DNA from: Patescibacteria group bacterium
GTDB taxonomy: Bacteria > Patescibacteriota > Minisyncoccia > UBA6257 > JAAZHW01
Length of the DNA stretch: 33,205 nt
NCBI GenBank assembly: GCA_026415775.1
Contig: JAOAGL010000002.1
Location: 1 to 33,205 of the forward strand
Reading direction: 5' to 3'
The notes beneath the pieces were generated by a model. It searched no databases. It was not told the origin of the DNA and was given only the letters and a program-made list of their open reading frames with translations. Positions 21,692-29,912 of the stretch are shown here, in pieces. A program made the position numbers and the translations under genes. Every line of letters begins with the position of its first letter. The stretch's first letter is position 1.

Positions 21692-24208
21692 TTAAAATCC
21701 TCCTGTTTTGAACACAATTATATCTTTTTGTTCGCAATAATTATAAACATCACAAGCGATAACTTTAATTTGATTTTGTTCTTCTATGGCTGTAGGGAAA
21801 TATTGAAATTGATAGGTACCGCTAATGTTGGAATTTTCGTCTTTGATTAACTGATCATTGAAATAAATTTTTAAACTATTAATGGGATTTGTTGAAGTAA
21901 TTTCCAAAGCGATATTTATTGCGCCAAAACCTATAAAATCACCTGTTTTAGGTTGGAGAAAATCTATTTTTATTTTTTGTTGTGATGGTGTTGAATTTTC
22001 AATGGTTGCATATTGATAGGGGATTAAAGCATTATATTGTTGAGGGTTTGGCAAATTAGCAAAAATCCATTGACTAATAGGCCATTCCCAATTTTGAGCT
22101 TGAGGATCGTCAAAATTAAGAGGGGATGGACCTGTAATATCATTTTTGTTTATCCAAAAGAGAATATTATGAATTTGGGGATAAGAGACGTCGCCGATTT
22201 TAAAGTTAATAATGTATTGCCCTTTAAGTATTGGTTTATCAGCAATTACTGGCTCGGGTTTAGGAAAAGACTCTGGTTGATATTTTTTTAATGCTTCAAT
22301 CATGAAATTATGCCAAATTGGTACAGCAGCTAGAATACTACCGCCACCTTTTTGCATGGGTGTAAAATCATTGTTGCCAGCCCAAACAACAGTGACTAGA
22401 AATGGCGTATAACCAACAGTCCAAGCATCTCGATAATCTTGGGTGGTACCTGTTTTGGCAGCAATTTCATAACCAGGAATCTCTAATAAATTACCAGGGG
22501 CAAATAAGCCAATCCGCGCTTGTTTATCAGACAAAATATCATTTACCATTCTAATATATTGCGATTCAAAAACTTGTTTATTCTCGTCTTTGTATTCTTC
22601 CAAAACATTGCCTTTAGAATCTTCCACTTTTAGAATTGCCGTTTGTTTATGTTGAATGCCGTCCTGAGCAAAAACAGAATAAGCTTGTGCCATATCAATC
22701 GGTTTTACTTCGCCTCCGCCTAAAACTAATGATAATCCGTAGCGCTGGATATCATTTAAAGTTGTAATTCCTAATTGGTGGGCAGTGTTAATAGTATCCT
22801 TAATACCAGCTAAATAGAGAACTTTGACGGCTGGTACGTTGATAGATTGGGCTAGAGCATGTCTTAAATCAACTGGTCCTCTAAATGTTAAATCAAAATT
22901 GTTAGGGTGATAGCAATCTAAACCATAACGATCTTTTTCTTGATCAGCGGTGGGGGCGCAGTTAGGATTAAATTCGGTCTTTAAATCAAAGACAATTGTT
23001 TCGGAGGTTAACCCCTTTTTAAAAGCTGTTAAATAGGCAAAGGGCTTAAAAGCAGAACCAGGTTGTCTTTGGGCGGTGATTACATTGTAGTTGCCGTCAA
23101 CACTTTCATCAAAATAATCTCTTGACCCGACCATAGCAAGAATTTGGCCTGTTTTTGGGTCTTGTGTGACTAAAGCAGCATTTTTTCCTTTGTATAACTG
23201 TTCATTTCTCTTTGCGCCTTCGTATACAGCTTTTTCAGCGATTTGTTGCAAGTCCCAATCTAAAGTGGTAATAACTTTTAATCCGCCATTTTCTACCATA
23301 TCATTGCCATATTTATCTTCTAAATATTCTTTCACAAACATTACAAAATGCGGAGCCGAAATTTTTTCTAATCGATAAGCAAATTTAATTTTTTCATCAA
23401 TAGCTTTTTTATACTCATCTTCAGAAACAAATCCGAGTTCTACCATTTTTTTAAGAATCAATTTTTGGCGGTTAAATAAAGCCTGTTGGTTATTTCCATA
23501 GGGAGAATAATAAGAAGGGGCTTTGGGTAGAGCGGCTAAAATAGCAGATTCAGCCAATGTTAAATCTTTGGCGTTTTTATTAAAAAATGTTTGGGCAGCC
23601 GCTTCAATGCCGTAGGCATTGGAACCATAGGGGATTTGATTAAGATAAATTTCCAAAATCTGATCTTTCGTGTAATATCTTTCTAATTTTATTGCTAAAA
23701 AAATTTCTTTTATTTTCCGTTGAATAGTTTTTTCTGGCGAAAGGTATGTGTTTTTAACTACTTGTTGGGTAATTGTTGATCCTCCTTGGGCAAAACGTCC
23801 TTCTTTTAAATTGACAATAATAGCTCTAATTAAAGCTTTCCAATTAAAAGCGGGATGTTGATAAAATTCTGCATCTTCAATGGCAATGGTAGCTTTTTTA
23901 ATATAATCAGGAATTTCGGATAGGGGAACAAAAGTTCGTTTTTCTTCGCCATGAACTTCATAAAGTAAAAATTGGCCGGTGCGGTCATAGATTTTTGTTG
24001 ATTGATTTAAAATTCTCTGGCCAAAGTTAGTTGGGTCTGGCAAGGTAAAATATAAATATGCCGTATAACCAACACCAGCCAGACCAATGCCGAAAATGAC
24101 ACATATTATGATTAAAAAAACCAATTTTTTAATTTTTGGTTTTGAACGGTATTTTTTATTTTGCAATATCTGTTTGCTAAGACGCCTTACCATTGATTTA
24201 AAAATCAT
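21692..24208 (-). CDS. Class A penicillin-binding protein (PBP1A-like)
   Basis: The 838-residue bifunctional peptidoglycan synthase has a membrane anchor (about 29-51), a GT51 glycosyltransferase domain (about 80-250) with the catalytic Glu111 in AIEDAEFYQHP plus GGSTITQQVVKN and LEIYLNQIPYG, and a transpeptidase domain with SAFK (Ser385), SIN (454-456) and KTG (584-586). After about residue 640 comes an extension ending in an Ig-like beta domain (about 750-838). It polymerises and crosslinks peptidoglycan outside the membrane, so this cell makes a wall, consistent with the MurE-like ligase gene opposite. A start at Met6 (24193) is also possible. Confidence 0.95.
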   Translation of the reverse strand: MIFKSMVRRLSKQILQNKKYRSKPKIKKLVFLIIICVIFGIGLAGVGYTAYLYFTLPDPTNFGQRILNQSTKIYDRTGQFLLYEVHGEEKRTFVPLSEIPDYIKKATIAIEDAEFYQHPAFNWKALIRAIIVNLKEGRFAQGGSTITQQVVKNTYLSPEKTIQRKIKEIFLAIKLERYYTKDQILEIYLNQIPYGSNAYGIEAAAQTFFNKNAKDLTLAESAILAALPKAPSYYSPYGNNQQALFNRQKLILKKMVELGFVSEDEYKKAIDEKIKFAYRLEKISAPHFVMFVKEYLEDKYGNDMVENGGLKVITTLDWDLQQIAEKAVYEGAKRNEQLYKGKNAALVTQDPKTGQILAMVGSRDYFDESVDGNYNVITAQRQPGSAFKPFAYLTAFKKGLTSETIVFDLKTEFNPNCAPTADQEKDRYGLDCYHPNNFDLTFRGPVDLRHALAQSINVPAVKVLYLAGIKDTINTAHQLGITTLNDIQRYGLSLVLGGGEVKPIDMAQAYSVFAQDGIQHKQTAILKVEDSKGNVLEEYKDENKQVFESQYIRMVNDILSDKQARIGLFAPGNLLEIPGYEIAAKTGTTQDYRDAWTVGYTPFLVTVVWAGNNDFTPMQKGGGSILAAVPIWHNFMIEALKKYQPESFPKPEPVIADKPILKGQYIINFKIGDVSYPQIHNILFWINKNDITGPSPLNFDDPQAQNWEWPISQWIFANLPNPQQYNALIPYQYATIENSTPSQQKIKIDFLQPKTGDFIGFGAINIALEITSTNPINSLKIYFNDQLIKDENSNISGTYQFQYFPTAIEEQNQIKVIACDVYNYCEQKDIIVFKTGGF

Positions 24209-24219
24209 TATATCATTAA

Positions 24220-24225
24220 ATTATA
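24220..24225 (-). promoter_or_regulatory. -10 box of the penicillin-binding protein gene
   Basis: TATAAT on the minus strand ends 11 nt before the ATG at 24208, giving a leader of only about 4 nt. It overlaps the edge of the terminator of the upstream gene. Confidence 0.4.
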
Positions 24226-24259
24226 AAAAAGCCAGCCTTTTTAAAGACTGGCTTTTTTT
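24225..24259. terminator. Terminator of the acidic protein gene
   Basis: AAAAAAGCCAG and CTGGCTTTTTT pair around a 12-base loop; T tracts are present on both strands. On the minus strand it separates the acidic protein gene from the penicillin-binding protein gene. Confidence 0.85.
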
Positions 24260-24278
24260 ATTTTTATTTTTCCAATTA

Positions 24279-24476
24279 TTAAAAATCCTCTTCAGATTCT
24301 TCTACCTCTTCTTCATCTAATAATTCTTCATCACCAAACAAGTCCTCTTCTAATTCATCCGATTCGAAATCTTCTAAATCCTCATTTTCTTCCAAGTCTT
24401 TTTCCACTTCTTCATCTTCCAATTCTTCTTCATCAGCAAAATTAATCACTTGTAAATCCTTGAGAGCTAATTCCAT
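24279..24476 (-). CDS. Small, extremely acidic protein of unknown function
   Basis: The 65-residue protein begins MELALKDLQVINFADEEELE and is then almost only Glu and Asp with a few Leu, Val and Phe (for example DLFGDEELLDEEEVEE), giving a strong negative charge. It recalls acidic tails such as that of the RNA polymerase delta subunit or nucleic-acid mimics, but there is no recognisable domain. A TATAAA box 8 nt upstream and a terminator just downstream argue that it is a real single-gene unit. Low complexity limits confidence. Confidence 0.65.
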   Translation of the reverse strand: MELALKDLQVINFADEEELEDEEVEKDLEENEDLEDFESDELEEDLFGDEELLDEEEVEESEEDF

Positions 24477-24484
24477 TTTAAAAA

Positions 24485-24490
24485 TTTATA
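24485..24490 (-). promoter_or_regulatory. -10 box of the acidic protein gene
   Basis: TATAAA on the minus strand ends 8 nt before the ATG at 24476, the same short spacing as at other genes of the window. Confidence 0.35.
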
Positions 24491-24579
24491 AAAGCGACCT
24501 TTTTACCTTTAGAATAAATATTATCGAAAGAAATTTTATTTCAAAATTATATTTTTATTTATTTTGATAGTCAAGGGTT

Positions 24580-24909
24580 TTAACTTATTTTGTCTCCAAC
24601 GCCCATTTTTTTGTCTGGCACTAATAATGCAATTCCACCATTTTCATTAACGGCTGCTAACAACATCCCTTGACTCTCAATACCTTTAAAGGTTTTGGGT
24701 TCGAGATTGGCAAGGACAATAATTTGTTTTCCAATCAGCTCTTCTGGTTGATATTGAGAACCAATTCCGGAAACAATAATTCTTTGTTCGTTGCCAATAT
24801 CTATCTTTAATTTTAGCAACTTATCCGTTCCTACTACTTTTTCTGCCTCAAGAATTTGGGCAACGCGAATGTCTAATTTTTTAAAATATTCTAAATTAAT
24901 TAATTCCAT
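24580..24909 (-). CDS. Stand-alone tRNA-binding OB-fold protein (MetG C-terminal/CsaA/EMAP-II-like)
   Basis: The 109-residue protein is one complete tRNA_bind domain: YFKKLDIRVAQILEAEKVVG, DKLLKLKIDIGNEQRIIVSG, IVLANLEPKTFKGIESQGML and LLVPDKKMGVGDKIS. It is the fold appended to methionyl-tRNA synthetase C-termini and found alone in CsaA and Trbp111, which bind the outer corner of tRNA as dimers. It may be a separate MetG beta chain. It is the last gene of the AmmeMemoRadiSam operon, 9 nt after the AMMECR1 gene. PheT in this genome lacks the same domain. Confidence 0.9.
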   Translation of the reverse strand: MELINLEYFKKLDIRVAQILEAEKVVGTDKLLKLKIDIGNEQRIIVSGIGSQYQPEELIGKQIIVLANLEPKTFKGIESQGMLLAAVNENGGIALLVPDKKMGVGDKIS

Positions 24910-24918
24910 AAATGATTT

Positions 24919-25500
24919 TTATTCTTTAAAACTTTCGACTTGATATATTTTAATGTCTATTTTTTCTTTTTTCCAGACATCAGAAGGCAAGCCGGCTTTT
25001 AAGGCAAGAGAAGAAAGAAATTCTTCTTTATCAGGAATTTCTTCCCAGACTTGGGGAAGATAAGTGGCTTGATAAAAGTCTTTTTGGAGAATTACTCCAT
25101 CAATATGTGGTCGAATTAAATTTAAAAGATCCGAAGGGTTTTTGTATTGTAATTCTTGTGGCGGGGTTAAAATTGAAACTTCTATTTTAATTTTTTCCAA
25201 TTCTTTTTGGTTAACAGGGAAAAATCGAAAATCAAAAAAAGCAGCATTTACAGAATTTTCAATAATATCTTGGAATAAAGGTTGAATGGCTTCCAAATGA
25301 CCAATGCAACCTCTTAAATGGCCGTTTTCAGTTAAAGTGACGAAAGTAGCACGTTTTTCTTTTAGATTAGGCGATAAATTTTTTATTTCTTCAGTAGACA
25401 ATTGAAGCAAATCATTATTTTTGAGAAAATATTTTATACTCTCTCTTGCTAATGAAAGTAAATATCTTTTTTCTTTTTCTTTTAAAAAAGGAGATGTCAT
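24919..25500 (-). CDS. amrA: AmmeMemoRadiSam system protein A (AMMECR1 domain)
   Basis: The 193-residue protein matches AMMECR1: a helical start (YLLSLARESIKYFLKNN), the central ATFVTLTENGHLRGCIGHLEA with the invariant LRGCIG (residues 62-67, Cys65), the helix NSVNAAFFDFRFFPVNQKEL, IEVSILTPPQEL, and GVILQKDFYQATYLPQVW. The reaction is not established, to my knowledge; the family is tied by gene neighbourhood to MEMO and a radical SAM enzyme, both present upstream. Its ATG overlaps the MEMO stop by 4 nt (ATGA), so they are translated together. Confidence 0.93.
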   Translation of the reverse strand: MTSPFLKEKEKRYLLSLARESIKYFLKNNDLLQLSTEEIKNLSPNLKEKRATFVTLTENGHLRGCIGHLEAIQPLFQDIIENSVNAAFFDFRFFPVNQKELEKIKIEVSILTPPQELQYKNPSDLLNLIRPHIDGVILQKDFYQATYLPQVWEEIPDKEEFLSSLALKAGLPSDVWKKEKIDIKIYQVESFKE

Positions 25501-26294
25501 TTTTCAGTAAAAATATAAGCACCATAGCCAACGACGTTACTATTATCTTTTGTTTCTTCAAAAGATGTTTGATAAGAAACAAGATGAGGTCGCCATTTTT
25601 TTTCTTGAGAAATAAAGGCTAAAGTTAGAATTCCTGCTTGACCGCAAGCTTCAATATTTTTTATTTTTTGAATATCCGAATTTAAAATTGCCTGATGTGT
25701 TTCATTATCAATCCTTTCTGCTATTTCCAGTGGATAATAATGACTTAAATCGCTGCTGACAATAATTATAGTTTGTGAATCCAGTATTGGCAATAAAAAT
25801 TGAGCTAGTTTTTCGGCTTTATTAATTTCATTAATAAGAACAGGCAATATTTTAAAAGAAGGAAGAATTTTTTGAAGAAATGGCAGTTGAACTTCTAATG
25901 AATGTTCATATTCAAAAGCCAAATTGTTAATAGTACAATTTTTTGGCGGAGGAAGCAGTTCAACCTTACCCATAGGAGTTAACCAGTATTTTAAATTTGT
26001 AAAGACAAATGTATCAATAGGAATTTGATGAGAGGGGCCAATAAGAATTATTTTTTCTGGTTTGTTATTCATTGTTGAGAGATGGTGATAAGCAATTGCG
26101 GCGGTTGGGCCTGAATAGATATAACCAGCATGAGGAACAATTAATGCTTTCAGACTTTCTGGATTAATATTTTTTTCCAGCGTTGCCTTATTCAAAAACT
26201 TTTCAACCATTTTTTGTAATTGAAAAGAATCTTCGGGATAAAATAATCCTGCTGCAGCGGGTTGGCGGATATCCGAATTATTTCCAAATCCCAT
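25497..26294 (-). CDS. amrB: AmmeMemoRadiSam system protein B (MEMO family)
   Basis: The 265-residue protein matches MEMO, related to extradiol dioxygenases: RQPAAAGLFYPED, IVPHAGYIYSGPTAAIAYHH, ILIGPSHQIPIDTF, HSLEVQLPFLQKI, IIIVSSDLSHYYP and the late EACGQAGILTL. His55, His89 and Cys217 align with the three metal ligands of human MEMO1 (His49, His81, Cys244), so a metal, probably iron or copper, is likely bound. The enzymatic role is unproven. It overlaps the radical SAM gene by 17 nt. Confidence 0.94.
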   Translation of the reverse strand: MGFGNNSDIRQPAAAGLFYPEDSFQLQKMVEKFLNKATLEKNINPESLKALIVPHAGYIYSGPTAAIAYHHLSTMNNKPEKIILIGPSHQIPIDTFVFTNLKYWLTPMGKVELLPPPKNCTINNLAFEYEHSLEVQLPFLQKILPSFKILPVLINEINKAEKLAQFLLPILDSQTIIIVSSDLSHYYPLEIAERIDNETHQAILNSDIQKIKNIEACGQAGILTLAFISQEKKWRPHLVSYQTSFEETKDNSNVVGYGAYIFTEK

Positions 26295-27306
26295 GAATTT
26301 TATTATTGCATTTTAAGCATTGACCATCTTTAAATTCAGGGGTTGTTTTTGTTTCATAACCAAAACGTTCGATTAAAAGAGTGTTACAATTTGGACAGTA
26401 TGTATTTTCAAATTTTTCTCCAACGACATTTCCCAAATAAATAAAATTTAGTTCTTTACTTTTGCCGATTTCATAAGCGGTTTGAAGGGTTTTAATGTTG
26501 GTTGGCGGGTAATTGTTCATTTGATAAGCTGGAAAAAATCGTGAAAGATGCCAAGGAATATTAACATCGATTTTCGATATAAAATCAGCTATTTGTTCTA
26601 ATTCTTTTTCTGAATCATTTTCGTTGGGAATAACAAGTGTGGTGAGCTCTACCCAAATTTTTAATTGATGGAATTTTTTTATGTTTTCAAGGACGATTTC
26701 GAGTTTTGCCCCGCAAATTTTCTGATAGAATCTTTCATTAAAAGATTTTAAATCAATATTTATAGCATCAAGATAGGGAGCTATAGCTTGTATTGTTTCC
26801 TTTGATTGATAACCATTTGAAACAAAAACATTTTTAAGATTATATTTTTTTGCCAATATCATTGTATCATAGCAATATTCAATAAAAACAGTTGGTTCAT
26901 TATAAGTGTAGCCAATTGAGGGGATGTTGTTTTTTAAACAATATTCTACAATTTTTTCTGGCGGCCATTCTTTTTTAACTTCATTGATTATAGCTTGAAA
27001 ATCTTTATTAAATTTTGGGAATTGACTAATGTCCCAGTTTTGGCAGAAAGCACAACGAAAATTACAACCAAAAGTTCCAAAAGAAAAAATTTGACTGCTA
27101 GGTAAAAAATGAAAAAGCGGCTTTTTTTCAATTGGGTCTAAATTTATTGCCACTGGCTTCCCATAAGTTAATAATTCAAGAAAGCCATTGTTATTTAATC
27201 GAATTCCGCAAATGCCTGTTGAATTGGATTTGATTTTGCAATAATGCGAACAAGCCAAACACTGGATATTGTTTTTTGGAGAAATTTTTTTGAAAAAATT
27301 CGCCAT
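26278..27306 (-). CDS. amrS: AmmeMemoRadiSam system radical SAM enzyme
   Basis: The 342-residue protein has the radical SAM cluster motif CNFRCAFC (Cys81, Cys85, Cys88) followed by QNWDISQ, and GYTYNEPTVFIEY further on. An N-terminal cysteine set (CLACSHYC...GICG, residues 16-33) and a C-terminal zinc-ribbon-like pair (CPNC and CLKC) flank it, as in the AmrS family, which is related to pyruvate formate-lyase activating enzymes. It would generate a 5'-deoxyadenosyl radical; the substrate is unknown. Its ATG shares one base with the stop of the upstream gene (TAATG). Confidence 0.94.
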   Translation of the reverse strand: MANFFKKISPKNNIQCLACSHYCKIKSNSTGICGIRLNNNGFLELLTYGKPVAINLDPIEKKPLFHFLPSSQIFSFGTFGCNFRCAFCQNWDISQFPKFNKDFQAIINEVKKEWPPEKIVEYCLKNNIPSIGYTYNEPTVFIEYCYDTMILAKKYNLKNVFVSNGYQSKETIQAIAPYLDAINIDLKSFNERFYQKICGAKLEIVLENIKKFHQLKIWVELTTLVIPNENDSEKELEQIADFISKIDVNIPWHLSRFFPAYQMNNYPPTNIKTLQTAYEIGKSKELNFIYLGNVVGEKFENTYCPNCNTLLIERFGYETKTTPEFKDGQCLKCNNKIHGIWK

Positions 27307-28121
27307 TATTTTTTGTTTTGTTGTAAATTGTAACGATTAATAATCTCTGTTAAAATTTTTTGAAAATCTGAAATACGTTTTGAAACTTCTGAATTTTTGG
27401 GACAGACATTATTTAATAAGTCGGCTTGGTATTTTAAAGATTGGATGAAGTAAGTCAAAATTCCTTGATCAAATTGAAAATTATTACTACCGAATTGTTT
27501 TATACAATCTTTTACGCTTTTTTCATTAAGACCCAGAAAAAAGAGGGGAATATTTTTGATTGGCGTCAGGTCAATTTTTTTATTTTCCGGATTAAATTGA
27601 AAACCATAATCAATTTTTACACCACCCATTCTATTAACATCTAATACTTTTTGTCTTTTTTCTTCATATCTTTTGCTGTGGATGTCGCATACTTCATCGA
27701 GGGCGCAGACAATATTACCGCTTTTTTTGTCCAAGATAATATTATCAATGCCATTAAAAACATCATCAAAAAATGTTGTGCGACAAATAATGAAGTCTTC
27801 TGACAAGTGTTTTTGTAAAAAAGCCGTTTTTAATTTTTCGAATTGTTCTCCTAGAGATTTATTTCGATTTTCATAATCAAACCTTTCTTTGAATCTATCC
27901 TCACGGATTTTATCTTGAAAAATTTTTTCTTTTGGATAATTAGTATACCTTTCTATTTGTAATCTACACTCATCGTCCACTGGTATCCCCAACTGATTTA
28001 ATCGAGCAGCGCCGTCTTTTAATGCCTTATCAATGTTTTCTAAGCCCTTTAATTCTAATGAATTTTTTAATTTTTCTGTGGGGTTTGTTTTTGATTTTAA
28101 AAAATCATTTTTGTTATTCAT
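27306..28121 (-). CDS. Uncharacterised protein with PD-(D/E)XK-like motif, first gene of the Amme operon
   Basis: The 271-residue, mostly charged protein is not in a family I can name. Residues about 105-145 read TTFFDDVFNGIDNIILDKK then NIVCALDEVCD; the Asp in GIDNIIL and the Glu in LDEV lie on two adjacent strands as in PD-(D/E)XK-like folds (similar GVDxxI...VCAFDEV stretches occur, as I recall, in CPR hypothetical proteins). The N-terminal 100 residues look helical (FERFDYENR region), as does the C-terminus. It is coupled to amrS by TAATG and has its own -10 box, so it leads the operon and may act with it. Confidence 0.75.
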   Translation of the reverse strand: MNNKNDFLKSKTNPTEKLKNSLELKGLENIDKALKDGAARLNQLGIPVDDECRLQIERYTNYPKEKIFQDKIREDRFKERFDYENRNKSLGEQFEKLKTAFLQKHLSEDFIICRTTFFDDVFNGIDNIILDKKSGNIVCALDEVCDIHSKRYEEKRQKVLDVNRMGGVKIDYGFQFNPENKKIDLTPIKNIPLFFLGLNEKSVKDCIKQFGSNNFQFDQGILTYFIQSLKYQADLLNNVCPKNSEVSKRISDFQKILTEIINRYNLQQNKK

Positions 28122-28129
28122 ACCTTCTT

Positions 28130-28135
28130 ATTATA
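28130..28135 (-). promoter_or_regulatory. -10 box of the AmmeMemoRadiSam operon
   Basis: TATAAT on the minus strand ends 8 nt before the ATG at 28121. The intervening AAGAAGGT would be mostly upstream of the transcription start, so it probably does not work as a Shine-Dalgarno sequence. Confidence 0.45.
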
Positions 28136-28190
28136 TAGCATATTTAAAAAAATTAAAACTTTGTTAATATAAAGAAAAGAACTGTATTTT

Positions 28191-29912
28191 ATGACAGAAG
28201 TTATTCAGAAATTTTTTCACAAATCATCAATTAAAATCAGCCTGTTTATTTTAATAGGATTTCTACTTTATTTAAATACTTTAAATAATCCTTTGTTTTG
28301 GGATGATTATGATGGAATTTTGCATAATCTTTATATCCAGAATTGGGCTTATTGGCCTAAATTTTTTACGGAAAATTTAGTGGCGGGTGCGGGGTTTTTA
28401 AGTGATTATTGGCGGCCAATGATACTGATTGTTTTTTCAAGTGTTTGGCATTTATGGCACGATAATCCTGTGGGATATCATCTCGTCAATATTTTTTTAC
28501 ACATTTCTAATGCCATTTTATTATTTTTCATTTTGAAAAAAATTCTTAAAAAGGATAATTTAGCCTTTCTAATTGCTCTGATTTTTCTTATCCATCCTGT
28601 TCAAACAGAAGCCATTGCCTATGTCTCGGGGATAGGCGATCCTTTGTCTGTATTATTTATTTTTCTTTCCACCACTTTCTTTATTAAATTTTTAGAAAAA
28701 TTAAAAGCTAAATTTTTGATTATTTCCACGATATTTTTTGTTTTCGCTTTAATGAGTAAAGAAACCGCCATTATCACACCATTTATTTTGTTTTTAATTG
28801 GTTTGTTTTATTTTGATAAGCAGCCGTTTAAGAAAAAAATACAAAAAATTCTGATTTATTTAATGCCATTAATTATTATCGCGGTGATTTATTTTGGTTT
28901 GCGTCTCACCGCTCTTAATTTTAAGAACACCCTCAATTTATACAACGAAGAAAATTTGTTTACTAAACGATTAGACATCCGAATTCTAACCTTTTTTAAA
29001 ACACTGCCATTTTATTTCAATTTTATGTTTTTGCCTTTGGATCTTCATATGGAAAGACAAATCGAAATTCCTAAAAGCATTTTTGACCCACTGGTTTTGT
29101 TGGGAATTTTTATTATCAGCATTCTCGTTTTTTTATTAGTGGAGTATTTTGATAAAGATTATGTTTTTTCTTTTGGAATTATATGGTTTTTTGTAACTAT
29201 GTTTCCAGTTAGCAATATTTTAATTCCGGTTAGCGGACTACTTTATGAGCATTGGTTATATTTGCCTTTGATAGGCATATTCTTAAGCTTATTTTGGATA
29301 TTTACAAAATTATTAGAAGAACACAAATTGGAAAAAATCGGATTTGTTATTCTAATCGTTTTTTTAATTTTTCTTGGTTTGCGAACAGTGATACGTAATT
29401 TTGATTGGCGCGACCCCGTTGCTTTTTATCAACAGATTATTCAACATAATCCAAAAAGCTATCGCATTTGGAATAATTTGGGAATTGAGGCGGAAAAACA
29501 GGGGAAAATTGAGTTGGCTAAAAAAGCTTATGAGCAAGCAACTGTTCTTGATTCGAACAATCCAGTTGCCTTTCATAATTTGGGCGTTGTTTTTTTAAGA
29601 GAAAATAATTTAGAAAAAGCCGAATTTTACTTTAAGACCGCTATTGAAAAAGATGAAAAATTCTTTTATTCGTACTTACTTTTATCGAAACTATATTGGG
29701 ATAACAAACAACTAGATAAAGCTAAAGATATTTTAAAAAAATATCTATCCATAGCTGAACGAGCTGATGTTTATTTTGTTTTATCTCAACTATATAAAGA
29801 AGAAAATAATATAGAAGAAAGCATTAAATATCTTTCTGAAGCTTTAAGATTAGATCCCAAAAATGCTTTATATCGTCAAGAAATGGAATTATTAAAAAAG
29901 GCAAAAATATGA
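28191..29912 (+). CDS. TMTC-like multi-pass membrane protein with C-terminal TPR repeats
   Basis: The 573-residue protein starts with a membrane domain of about ten helices (residues about 15-400). Its first outward loop carries NNPLFWDDYDGILHN, with the acidic pair typical of GT-C glycosyltransferases of the PMT/TMTC type, and the segment LIHPVQTEAIAYVSGIGD is characteristic. The C-terminal part (about 421-560) has four TPR units, for example WNNLGIEAEKQGKIELAKKAY and AFHNLGVVFLRENNLEKAEFY. Bacterial TMTC-like proteins are predicted to transfer a sugar from a lipid carrier to proteins outside the membrane. The next gene is a dolichyl-phosphate-mannose-synthase-like GT2 that overlaps by 4 nt (ATGA) and could supply that lipid-linked sugar. 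Confidence 0.85.
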   Translation: MTEVIQKFFHKSSIKISLFILIGFLLYLNTLNNPLFWDDYDGILHNLYIQNWAYWPKFFTENLVAGAGFLSDYWRPMILIVFSSVWHLWHDNPVGYHLVNIFLHISNAILLFFILKKILKKDNLAFLIALIFLIHPVQTEAIAYVSGIGDPLSVLFIFLSTTFFIKFLEKLKAKFLIISTIFFVFALMSKETAIITPFILFLIGLFYFDKQPFKKKIQKILIYLMPLIIIAVIYFGLRLTALNFKNTLNLYNEENLFTKRLDIRILTFFKTLPFYFNFMFLPLDLHMERQIEIPKSIFDPLVLLGIFIISILVFLLVEYFDKDYVFSFGIIWFFVTMFPVSNILIPVSGLLYEHWLYLPLIGIFLSLFWIFTKLLEEHKLEKIGFVILIVFLIFLGLRTVIRNFDWRDPVAFYQQIIQHNPKSYRIWNNLGIEAEKQGKIELAKKAYEQATVLDSNNPVAFHNLGVVFLRENNLEKAEFYFKTAIEKDEKFFYSYLLLSKLYWDNKQLDKAKDILKKYLSIAERADVYFVLSQLYKEENNIEESIKYLSEALRLDPKNALYRQEMELLKKAKI

